64,000 nt of DNA, taken from Drosophila pseudoobscura (lineage: Eukaryota; Arthropoda; Insecta; Diptera; Drosophilidae). The DNA is taken from the NCBI RefSeq assembly GCF_009870125.1, contig NC_046683.1, positions 5,766,001 to 5,830,000 of the forward strand, given 5' to 3'. Position numbers and translations under genes: made by a program. The stretch's first letter is position 1. Every line of letters begins with the position of its first letter. Of this stretch, positions 21,617 to 33,279 are shown piece after piece. The notes below the pieces were generated by a model that worked only from the letters and a program-made list of their open reading frames with translations, made no database searches and was not told where the DNA came from.

Positions 21617-22855
21617 CTACGAGTCGAAGTTCGTTTGGAAGCCGGCACTACTGCTGCTGCCATTGCCAGTGCTGCCGTTGCCATTGCTGGCATTCCCAGT
21701 CCCCAGGCTACTGGAGCTGGGAACATTCGAGGATGAGGTAGAGACTTGGCAGTCGAGCAGGCCGTACAGCATCTGCTGCTGGGAGACATTGCCAATGGTC
21801 ATAGTGGAGAGGCCGCCGCTGCTAGAGCCTCCGAGATCCTGCATCATATCGCCCACAATGTTGCCCATGCTCTGGTTGCTGCCCGTGGTGCTGTTGTCGA
21901 GTATGTTGAGGAAGTCGTTGCTATTGAACTCCTGCTGCCGCTGCATGCTGCTCTGGCTCTCCTTCATTAGCTGGTCGTAGTCCTGCAGGACACTGTTGAA
22001 CTCCCCGATCTCGACGCGATTCCTCGTGATCACCTTGTGCTTGTAGTAGTTGTGCACCTGCGTCAGCGATGTCCCCGTCAGCGCCGAGTGGGCACGCTCG
22101 AGCGGCAGCAGCTGCAGCTCCGTCGATTTCCGTGTCTTGGGATCGACATCGTAGCAGGCGCGATACTCGCAGATGAAGCTGCGCAGGAACTCCTCGCTGG
22201 CATCGGTCAGCAACTGGATGGCCGACTCCGAGCAGTCGGTGAAGCCGGCAAGGCGCAACATTCCACACATGACCTTGCGCAAGGCTTGGCGGCAGGTGTT
22301 GCTCGATATCTCCGGATAGTGCTGGGGATCGCCACGCGAGTACGATGTGTCTGCGGTGGGGATGAACCAGATGGGCTTCTGAAACTTTTGCTCCCCGACC
22401 AGGTCGGCAGCGTTTTCTGGCGGAAAGTCCACCTCAGGTATCATTTGACATGGATTGAGCAGGTAATTGGAAGATCCCTATAAGGAAGCAAACAATCATT
22501 CTTAGATCTGGGCATCTGGCAGAACCGATCCTGGCAATACTGGATACATACGTTTTTGTTGGAGTAAGTGTCGATGAGGGACTGCAGCACCTCCGTTTGT
22601 TTCATCACCTCGATGGTCTGGGTGACGAGGGAACTCTTCAGCTCCACTATATGCCTGGAAAATGATAAAGCAATTATCAAAAGCGTTCCCCTCGGTGGAA
22701 TGTATTCCTTACTCGTTCACCTCCGGTTCAAGCTCACCGCGCTGGCGTATCTCCTCCAGCATGAGCTTCTTGGCATATATGGGCACCAGTTTGTCGGAGA
22801 GGTCCTCGGGGTCCTCATCGTCATCGGGCAAGGCGCCCCAGTGCTCCACTTGCAT
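21617..22855 (-). CDS. Spt7: Spt7 / SUPT7L-type SAGA subunit
   Basis: Three exons: 22855-22713, 22654-22552, 22477-21617, giving 368 residues. The N-terminus (MQVEHWGALPDDDEDPEDL) and the histone-fold segment (SSNTCRQALRKVMCGMLRLAGF...ESAIQLLTDASEEFLRSF, residues about 125-175) match the SUPT7L/STAF65-gamma family. That family pairs with TAF10 in the SAGA histone acetyltransferase complex. The C-terminus is Ser/Gly/Asn-rich. Rev-strand AATAAA at about 21589-21594 gives a very short 3'UTR. It is head-to-head with the RNF121-like gene. e(y)1/TAF9, another SAGA subunit, lies 9 kb away. Confidence 0.9.
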
Positions 22856-23285
22856 GGCTTCCTTTTGTTAATGCGCCACGAAAATAATTCCTAAAAAATA
22901 AACAAATAACGCTGGCAGTGTTGGCTAACGGCACTGATTCTGTAATATGGCAACGCCAGCATAAATTAGAAAACGTATAATTAATCCGACATATATAAAA
23001 CTAATCACAGCAATGAGCTCAAATAGTTTATTTTACGGCTGAGTAAGTTTCTGTCATTTTCTTGCAATCATTTTTATATGCCGATTTTTTCCGTCAGGGG
23101 TCATACGAAATGGCAACGCCGTGACTTGTGGACACGCACACAAATACACTATCAAATTATTTGTTTTCCTTTCAAGAATCCGAAAATTTAGTTTAAAAAA
23201 CATCGCCAAGATACTGTTGAAACGCAGACGACGGCTTAGATTGTCAGGACCTGGAGCGGTAGGATACAGCAGAACCAACAACGAC
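22856..23285. promoter_or_regulatory. divergent promoter region, Spt7 / RNF121-like
   Basis: The 430 bases between the two start codons. They hold CAGTGTTGGC near 22917 and TGGCAACGCCA near 22951, a pair of CAGTGTTGC/GGCAAC-type sequences common at Drosophila housekeeping promoters. No TATA box is evident. Confidence 0.45.
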
Positions 23286-24624
<1,339 letters not shown>

Positions 24625-25978
24625 GTCAAGCCAGCATGCGGCAGCACCCTTTCATGGTAGCGTAGCCCTTTGCCTCAGCGTTCCGCAGCGTCTAGTCAAG
24701 CAGCACACACCCGCAGACACCACAGATTAAGGATCCCAAAACCAACACCAACACCAAAAGCAAAAGCAAAAACACAGAGACCAATTCTAAGGGGGGGAGC
24801 ACAGGAGGCCCGCTCCTGCCCATTCATTCCCCATAAGCACACTGCACCGCAAAAACACATACACGCCCCATAGGGAATTATTTTGCTTTTTTTCGGACGG
24901 AAGGCTGGACATCCGGATGTCGTTCACAAACAGATACAGATACAGATACAGACACCTGTACGTTGCATCTCTGTCGTAGCGTCGTACATCGTTTCCATTA
25001 TGCAGTGTTTTAAAATGTAAAAGTTATTGCAATTTTAGATATATACGAGATATATATATATTATATACTTAGCCTGTATGCATCATCTGTGTACATATGT
25101 GTGTATGTGTGTCCGTAAGGTTTAATATTAGTATGTCTTTGTTTGTTTCTGTTTTTGTTTCCGTTTCCGTTTGTTTGATGGCACCACTGGAAGCTGGACC
25201 TTGGATACGAGATACGAGATTTATGTACCAAAAATATTGAGATCTAAAAACCAACAATAGTGTTGTCTCTTTCACAAGAAAGTGGGCTGAAATAGTTGGG
25301 TGGGAAAGAGGGGAAATATTGAGATTAAATTGCATTTAGTCGGAAAAAACAAAAGAGCTTTGTCGGCGTGTCTCCCAGTCGACCAGCCACGTCCCTTATC
25401 ATGCACACGACATGTCTTTTGTTTTCGTTATCGATCATACTCTTTGGGACTTTTCGCTTGTGCGATTGTGGCTGTCGTCGAAGAATAAGTCTCGGAAATT
25501 GGTCCGAACAAATGTGGGGAAAAGAGAGGAAATATAATGCTCTGAAAATAGAGTGTTGTCTCTTTCCCCCAGCATTGGGGCATTGGAGCCGATAGAATGG
25601 GATTTAAAATCTTTCAAAATAACAATTTTCACTCTTTATTTGTATATATAGAGTTTTATAATTCTTTTGGGGGCAACAACAATAACAAAAAAGGAAAACG
25701 AAATAGTGTTTAAATTGCTTACAGTTTAAAAGGGGATGGAAGGATAGCTGCTGGAAAATGGTTAGGAAAGCCCTCTTTCTCGCTCTCTCTGTCGCGCGAG
25801 GACGAGAAACAGAGAGGAGGAACAGACAGACGGGCTTCTTTTCTAGACTTCCAGAGTCGCAAACCGAACAAACAAACGAACGATCTAAAGTACCAGATAC
25901 ATATGCTATGTATGTACATCTAGATTTAAAAACACACATATATATCATTGTATTGCATGTACTATATTGTGGTTTCTT
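24625..25978. other. convergent 3' region, RNF121-like and Ucp4A
   Basis: No gene is supported. It includes a (CAGATA)n run near 24930-24950, AT-rich DNA around 25030, and a minus-strand AATAAA (TTTATT at about 25635-25640) that probably ends the Ucp4A transcript. The frames at 25604-25948 minus lie in the Ucp4A 3'UTR and look compositional. Confidence 0.55.
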
Positions 25979-27969
25979 TTAGTAGACAGAAGCTCCAATC
26001 ATTTTGCGTATCTGCTCGAAGGATAGCCAAAAAGTGAGCGACCAGGGCGCCATCCTTATCCAGCAGGGCAGAAATCCCTTGTACAGCGCTGGAAATCCCT
26101 CTTTGGCCACCGTTTGTCGCAGACAATCCACAGACCCACGATAGAGCAGACCGCTGAAAGACAAGCCATTAAAGATCTCCGATTCCTCGCATACTCGAGT
26201 GGGATACTCACTTTCCCTTGTTGTCTGTGGGCTGATTCATGATGCGCGTCTTTACCACATCAGCGGGTGTGCCCATAATGGCTGCCACAAAGCCCGCACA
26301 CACAGAGGCCAGCACATGGACGGTGTGACAGTCGGGCATGTGCAGTCGATCCATAATCAGATGCTTGATCGTATCGTAGGTGGTCAGATCGCCCAGATTG
26401 ACCAGAGCGGCCCGCTGTACATTCGGTATGCTGCCCTTCCACAGGCCCTTCACGCCGCCACGTTGGACAATTCTGCGGAACGCATGAGCAGCGCTGTGGA
26501 CGCGCGGCGGTTCACCCATCAGACGGCGACGTCCCTCCATTTGGATCTGAACCTTGACTAGATCGGCGGGCGAGGCGAGCCATTGTGCAACGGCGCCGGC
26601 TGTGACTCCGCATAGGGCAGACTTCCATATGGGCAAGGCTTGGCTACCGTTCTGTGTGAACTCTTTGCGCATCAGATCGTAGCTGCAGATACGTACGCCG
26701 CTGCAGGATAGGGATACGGATATGGATACAGAGGCGTATTAAATCAAAGCAACTGGAGCCAGGAGGCTGCTGCTAGCAGAGTAGTCAGAGGATGCCACAG
26801 GCAATGTTGATGTGTGTGGATATACAATGAGAACTCTTTTAGTGTTTAATTATTTGTTTTTTTGTTTTTTTTTTATTTGGTTGTTTGTTTGCCCACCTAT
26901 AGACGACGTGTCTGTAGAGCGCCGGTGTCACGCCCTGCCACAATTTGAGGGCGCCCTCCTCGCGTGCAATGCCTAAGGCGGTGGCCACCATGCCGCGGTA
27001 TTGCATCTGGTTGGTAAATTGATTGGTAGGTAATTGATTGGGTTTTCGGTTTGTATATAGTATAGAGAGATTTTTGCTGTAGTATTTGTATATATTCATC
27101 ATCGCCGTATATACATAGTACATTGAAACACGCACGCACACACGTACACAGAATAGTATGATGGAAACAGGGGGGCGTAGGATAGGTTGGGGATAGGGGG
27201 AATGAGTGAAACATACAAGTGGGGGAAAGGGGACCGGGCCCCCAACTCCGGGGTATATTAAATGGATTATCCAAATACTACTCTATCGTCTTTCGTTTAT
27301 GGGAATTTTTTCGGGAATCTTATCTCAGCTACAGATACAGATTAGTGGACAGTCGATTAATCAGTAGATAGAAGCAGCCACAGTGTTAATATATATACAT
27401 ATATATACATGAGTGTGTATGTGTGTGAGTGAGGATTAGAGGAAAGGCAGGCACAACGGTGGATGGGAGGATAAACCAAAGCCAGAGACGGTGACGGTGA
27501 CAGCCATATAGAGTAAGAGAGCCACAATATACAAATAACAGAACAGAGAGCACATCAAAACCAAGAGCAACCAAAAGGCAAGCATATCACATACGAAACG
27601 AACGTTCGTTCAACTCAAAAGGTTCTTACTCACATTGCCCTTGGCCCCTGAAAGGGTAGTAGTGCTGCCGCTGGTGGTGATGGCTGTGGCTGTGGCTGCT
27701 GTCGCCTCTCCTTGTATCTGCAGCCGCGTCTTGGTTAGGTCCAAGGGATATGTGGCCAGCTCGGCCACAGAGGCAGCCACCACAGAGACAATGTAGGTGC
27801 AGGCAAATGAATCGGCATAGTCGTACTTCACGGGTCGCAGCTGATGCCGTCCACTGGAGGAGCCTGAAGCGGCAGTCGTTTTGGATTCATCGCTGGCACT
27901 AGCACTGGGACTGGCACTGGCACTGGGATGCTGCGATTGGGCTGTGTCTGTGGCTGCGGCCGAAGTCAT
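25979..27969 (-). CDS. Ucp4A: mitochondrial uncoupling-protein-type carrier UCP4
   Basis: Four exons: 27969-27634, 27006-26897, 26700-26212, 26153-25979, total 369 residues. Three SLC25 repeats are visible, each with its carrier signature: [30 protein letters not shown]. The last repeat ends with the UCP4-like [36 protein letters not shown] Ser/Ala-rich N-terminal extension of about 55 residues precedes the first membrane helix. The product sits in the inner mitochondrial membrane; the transported ion or metabolite cannot be told from sequence. Intron 1 (27007-27633) contains (CA)/(TG) runs only. A start at an upstream non-ATG codon would extend the frame, but the first ATG is at 27969. Confidence 0.95.
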
Positions 27970-28008
27970 GACTTCAATCGGCGAGGAACTGCAACTGAAG
28001 TAACTCAA

Positions 28009-28891
28009 AAGTAAAACAACCCACGTAGCAATCTCCGAATACTCACACGAGTCTCAGATGGCAATGGCAATGGCAAATGCCTTTCTTTCAAGGCTATTTA
28101 TTAACGCTAGTCTCAGGGTCGCGTGACCTGTTGATGGCCTGCTCTGCTGCCTCTGGTGGCCGTTCAACTTTCGCGCAGCTGCTGCTGTGTTGGGCGACCA
28201 GGAGATGATTTTGCGATGCCTTTGTTTGTTGTCCAATTGCTTCCGTACGGATTTTACATAATAACAACGACAATAGCACGGCAGCGGCGGCAGCAACAGC
28301 AGCAGCAGCAGCGGCAGCGTTTTGGCAACGATGTCAAATGGTGTGACAAAAAGAAGAAAAAAGGGAACAACAAAAATCAAATCGAATCGTAATCGGCTTG
28401 TCTCTTCCCGCTCTATAACCACTCGGGGGCACGTCTTATCATGTTAGTTTCCACAGCTGACGACGCTGCTGCTCTATTTATATCCTTTGGAATATATATT
28501 CTGTGAGTGCTGCACTTATCAATTGTAATACGAGGGGGAGGCGAGGGGCGAGAAGAGGAGCATCCAATACAACAAAAAAAAACACAAAATGCAGTGGCGG
28601 CGCGACAACAACAAAAATAAGCAGGTGCTGCCACCCTTTCGGATTTTTCAATCGATAGCATGGCAATCGATGCGCGCCAAAACAAAATCGGCTTTTCGTC
28701 TTCAAGGTATATTGGGAAAAAGGGGTGGATTCTACCCTGCATGAGATTGCTGTTCCGGGCGGTTTTGCTTGCAGTCCATACCCTCTTTTTCCTCCCATTA
28801 TGCTAGCAAATGTGTAAAATTTGCATCCAAATTTGCAAATATTAAGAAAACAAACGCTGCCTTGAATTTTATTGTGATTAATCATCTCAAG
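28009..28891. promoter_or_regulatory. divergent region, Ucp4A / RFC4-like
   Basis: Spacer of about 0.9 kb between start codons. It has a CAG-rich tract near 28300 and two ATCGAT sites at 28651 and 28667 (the first reads ATCGATA, DRE-like), which would suit a replication gene driven by DREF. The minus-strand frames here are not protein-like. Confidence 0.45.
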
Positions 28892-30076
28892 ATGCAGGCA
28901 TTTTTGAAGACTGGAAAATCTGGCGCAAGCAGCGGGTCGGACAAACCTCAAGGCGGTAGCGTAGAACGTCGCAAGCCACCGGCTCCATGGGTGGAGAAAT
29001 AGTAAGTCCCATCGAATCGAATGGGGAAATCAGATTTGATGCTTATTTGTTGTTCATTTCAGCCGCCCCAGAAGCGTTGATGATGTGGTGGAGCAATCGG
29101 AGGTGGTGGCCGTGCTCCGGAAGTGTGTGGAGGGTGCCGATCTGCCCAATATGCTGCTCTACGGTCCACCCGGCACGGGAAAAACGAGCACCATCCTGGC
29201 AGCAGCACGCCAGATATTTGGCGACATGTATAAGGATCGCATACTCGAGCTGAATGCCTCCGATGAGCGTGGCATCAATGTGGTGCGCACCAAAATCAAG
29301 AACTTCTCCCAACTGTCGGCCAGCCATGTACGTCCCGATGGCCGCCCAGTGCCACCATTCAAGATCATCATCCTGGACGAGGCAGACTCGATGACGCATG
29401 CCGCTCAGTCGGCGCTGCGTCGGACCATGGAGAAGGAGAGCAGCAGCACACGCTTCTGCCTCATTTGCAACTATGTGTCGCGCATCATTGTGCCCATCAC
29501 GTCGCGCTGCTCCAAGTTTCGCTTTAAGCCGCTCGGCGAGGAAAAGATCATTGCCCGGCTGCAGCACATTTGTGAGCTGGAGAGCGTCAAAATCGATCCG
29601 GATGCGTACAAGACAATTGTCAAGATATCCGGCGGCGATCTGCGTCGCGCTATAACCACACTTCAGTCATGCTTCCGTCTCCAAGGCTCAGAGCACACCA
29701 TAAACACCGCCGATCTGTTCGAAATGTCCGGCGTCATACCGGACTACTTGCTGGATGATTTTATGGACGTCTGCCGCTCGGGGAATTATGAGCGTCTCGA
29801 GCAGTTTGTACGCGACATCGGCTATTCGGCGTACAGTGTAGGCCAGATGATGGAACAATTGGTGGAGTTTATTGTCCATCATCCGAACCTCACCGATCCG
29901 CAGAAGGCAAAGATCTGCGAGAAGCTGGGCGTAAGTATTGGGGGAGTTTTAGCCTGAGCGATGGCTTTACTTAGCTCTCTTCTTTGCAGGAATGCTGCTA
30001 TCGTCTGCAGGATGGCGGCTCCGAGTACTTGCAGATTATGGATCTTGGCTGCTGCATCATTCTAGCCCTGAAATGA
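28892..30076 (+). CDS. CG8142: replication factor C subunit, human RFC4 type
   Basis: Three exons: 28892-29001, 29063-29930, 29990-30076, total 354 residues (human RFC4 has 363). The N-terminus MQAFLKTGKS and WVEKYRPRSVDDV match RFC4 rather than the other small subunits. Walker A GPPGTGKTS, RFC box ELNASDERGI, Walker B IILDEADSM and the SRC motif TSRCSKF are all intact, so it should bind ATP and take part in trans-hydrolysis. It is part of the five-subunit clamp loader that opens PCNA at primer ends in the nucleus. The annotated melanogaster RfC4 is, as I recall, a different subunit, so I use the CG number. Confidence 0.94.
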
Positions 30077-30362
30077 ACATCATACATACCACACCCCATA
30101 CACTACAAACATATTTATAGACCCAGCGAGATCAGGTAGTTGCATTTTATTGAATCGTTTGTTCTTGTCTTGGGTATTCTAGTTTGTGTGGAAGACGTCT
30201 CCTACACGTCCTATACGTCTCCCACCCACGCGAATGCCCAAGAAAACAAAAAAGATTCAAACAAATGCAACTGCCTGAAAAGACACAATCGAAACAATGT
30301 TTTTTTTTACTACGGAAGATGTTGAAAATATACTTTAATAATTAATTTGTATTTTTGTTCAA
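30077..30362. other. convergent 3' gap, RFC4-like / e(y)1
   Basis: Short 3'UTR space. Minus-strand ATTAAA (about 30333) could be the e(y)1 poly(A) signal. Nothing else seen. Confidence 0.5.
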
Positions 30363-31209
30363 TCAGTTCGCGACAAATTCGAACTCCTCCTCTTCGCGTT
30401 CCCGCTTTACGGCCGAGCTGACGCCTGTGGCACTGGCACTGGTGCTCGGAATGCTGCCCACGGCCACCGCATCGCTGTCCACCTCCATTTTCATGTCGCC
30501 ACCGGAACTGGTGTCCGTCTTAGTGTCTGCATTACCAGGGACATTCTTCGTTGTGGTTGTGAATTTGATGACGGGCTTGGGTATGGTTACCACCTGCTGT
30601 TTTGCCACCACAGAGTGGGCACGCTTCGGCCCATTGGCACTGGCCACGGGCTTTACGACGGTTTTCAATGCGCGCGCCTCCAGTGCCGATTTGGGCATCT
30701 TCTTGGCTTGATTTGTGGCCCGCAGCTTGTAGTTGACACCGGTGAGGCAGTAACGGTCTGGGGGCAGACGCAAGCCGCAGTGCGGCTTAATCGGTGGCAG
30801 TGGCATGCTATTCCGTATCTCGGCTACCTTCGACAGGGTATGACGCGGCAGTGGACCGGTGAAACTCTTGTCCAGCGCCATATCAGTGGCCAGGCGGACA
30901 TCGTCGAGATCGATGGTCTTCTTGCGTGCATGATTCGCATACACCTTGGCATCGTCCAATATGCAGGTCACATATCCTACAAAAAATGTTGTTTAGTCAG
31001 TATTCATATTGTATTCACGCGTTTTAAGGCAGCGTTAGTTGCACTTTTTGGCGGCACTTACGGAAGGTGAATTCCAGCAATTGGTTTACAACGCGCGGCT
31101 CATATTCCTGGACATTCAGCTCCTTCAGTATGGACATTATCACCTGTGCATCTTTCGGAACATGCTTGATCTGAGCATTAATCTTGGCCTTTTCTGCTTT
31201 TTCGGCCAT
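30363..31209 (-). CDS. e(y)1: TAF9 (TFIID/SAGA histone-fold subunit), enhancer of yellow 1
   Basis: Two exons: 31209-31062 and 30976-30363, 253 residues. The histone-fold region spans residues about 14-85 (PKDAQVIMSILKELNVQEYE, LLEFTFRYVTCILDDAKVYA, DDVRLATDMAL), followed by the TAF9 conserved segment (PLPPIKPHCGLRLPPDRYCLTG). The tail is low complexity. TAF9 pairs with TAF6 in TFIID and in SAGA-type complexes and contacts activators such as p53 and VP16. The stop is about 290 bases from that of the convergent RFC4-like gene. Confidence 0.95.
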
Positions 31210-32549
31210 CACGCAAAAAAATAGATTTTAAGACATAAACAATATGCTAGTGTTGTTGGGTCGTTCAGGGCAGAAAAAACGAGTGTTGTAAAACCATCCA
31301 TGGAAAAAGAAGATTTTCTCGATTTTGATATTCAGTTTAATGTTATTATCTAGCTCAGACTCTCAGCACTGAACAAATAATTTTATCCGATAAATTCAAA
31401 AATTTTCTACTAAATTGGATAATTTGAAGCCCTGCTTTTAATTTAATTGTTTATAAAATATGGTTTTAACAAAAAGGTCAAGGAATACAACGTAAAGAGT
31501 GCACGGAATGAAACGTAGTGTGTATGAAATGTTACGTCATTGTTGCTGATGAACAGGACATTTTTATACCCTATTTCCTTTCATTGATATTAAAATTCTG
31601 TTATCCAAGCTAATTTAAAAGGTAATTAATAATAATCTCTCCCAGATTGCCTTTTTTTTACCTATTCATGCATTTGATATATTTTTTATATATATATATT
31701 TTTTTATGTCTCCATACCGATACCTTCCTTTTCTCCAGGGTATGCAGATTGTTGCTCATTCCGTGTCACGTTGCGCGACAGTGTTGATAATTTTTCGATA
31801 AATGTTGCTGGTAGCAAACTGCCCATACATGTTGACAACGGTAAGAACGTAAAATTTTATTATGTATAATATTGTTGCAGCAGGTTTAAATGTTTTCGAG
31901 CAACATTTCTGACCAAAGAAAATCGGCAAAAATGTTGTCAAATGTTGTCGCACTATCGTACGCAATCATTATTAATATCATTATTATTAATATCGAAATA
32001 TCAAAATATAACCTTGAAATATATCCAGATTAATCGATATTTCAATACATTTTATCATCTCTACGCTGAAAGCTTAAACCCTCCTTTCGCCTTTTCGCCA
32101 TTTTTTTTTGTGTGAGGTCCTTGTCAGCGGATTTGTAACGAACATTGTTGCGTATTGTTTATTAAAGAACAGGACAATGTTATGAGCGGATAGGGGGACC
32201 TCTTGGAGAAGAAGCAGGATGTTCAAAATATGCATGCAGTGCTCCTCATTCTACCGAAAATCGTAATTCATCTTCCTAGAAACTTTTGCCAGTAACTGCA
32301 CTCTCGAAAAATGACCTGAGTCTTAAGAGACACAATCCGATTTGGAGATGGCGCCTTAATCAACGTTTAGCGCATTATATTTTGAATGCTGTCGGCAAAG
32401 TTGGCCGCCTTCTAGAGCGTAGAGATGCAGCCTCGACCATGAAGAGGACCATGCAACCCTTGCTCAGCAGAGGCTTAACGAACGGCGACTTTTGCTCCTC
32501 CCCGCGGCCGGCAACGGCGATAAAGAGACTCCTCGATTAACGTAAGAAA
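31210..32549. other. intergenic region with a foldback-like element
   Basis: AT-rich DNA upstream of e(y)1. The stretch 31770-31960 forms an imperfect inverted repeat (see findings). At 32286-32540 there is an 84-codon open frame without an ATG start and without resemblance to a family. No RNA gene seen. Confidence 0.5.
31771..31960. repeat. imperfect inverted repeat, possible foldback or MITE remnant
   Basis: The left arm begins GCGCGACAGTGTTGAT and contains AAATGTTGCT. The reverse complement of the right arm reads GTGCGACAACATTTGACAAC and also ends AAATGTTGCT. Arms are about 40-55 bases with gaps. Related AATGTTGC/GTCGCGACA pieces recur near 45118 and 48070-48110. Confidence 0.4.
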
Positions 32550-33279
32550 ACTTTTATTCATTAAACGTACAGATCTACATACAATATGCACTATACTTGG
32601 AAGACAAATTAGAAGCTTGTCGCGCATTACATTCATATACATTACACAATGGTGGTGGCGGGGGTAGGGGGGAAACGGAAACTCTTTCAGCTTACGATTA
32701 CATACATATTTTTCTTTTTTTCATTTGTTTATAGTAGTATTATTAATATTATTATTATAGGGCTACACATGTACGTTACACGCTACAATAAATTAACTCT
32801 TTATTGTTTGTTGTGTGTCTTTTACTTTGCATATTTCATTCATTCTTTCTTCCTTTCGTTTCCTCTAAACATTCTTCTTTAGGTGCCACAAAAGTTTTGC
32901 GCACCAAAAACTTCGATGCAACCTTTTGACTCAAGTCCCACAAAATCGATATATATGTATATCTATTTATATATATAGCTCTATAGCTCTACAAAAAAAA
33001 AAGATTCATATGAATAGATTATTTTCAGAATGTAATTTTGTTGAAATTTTCTCCTTCTCTCTGGGGATTTGGACCCTGAATTCTCATACATATATCTATC
33101 TACTATACATATATATATATATATGATCTCTGATATATCCTGGTCTCCTTTTTTGTGATATATATTGCAGGGTAAAGACGTGCGGGCGGGGTACTGCTTT
33201 CTGTCTTTCCTTCGTTCGTTTCGTTGAATCCTTCTTCAGCTGATGATGCTCTCTTTACCTCTAGGACTTCTCCCACCTC
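32550..33279 (-). other. 3'UTR of the claudin-like gene
   Basis: Runs from the stop codon at 33280 to a minus-strand AATAAA (TTTATT at 32553-32558). It is AT-rich with no other coding signal. Confidence 0.55.
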
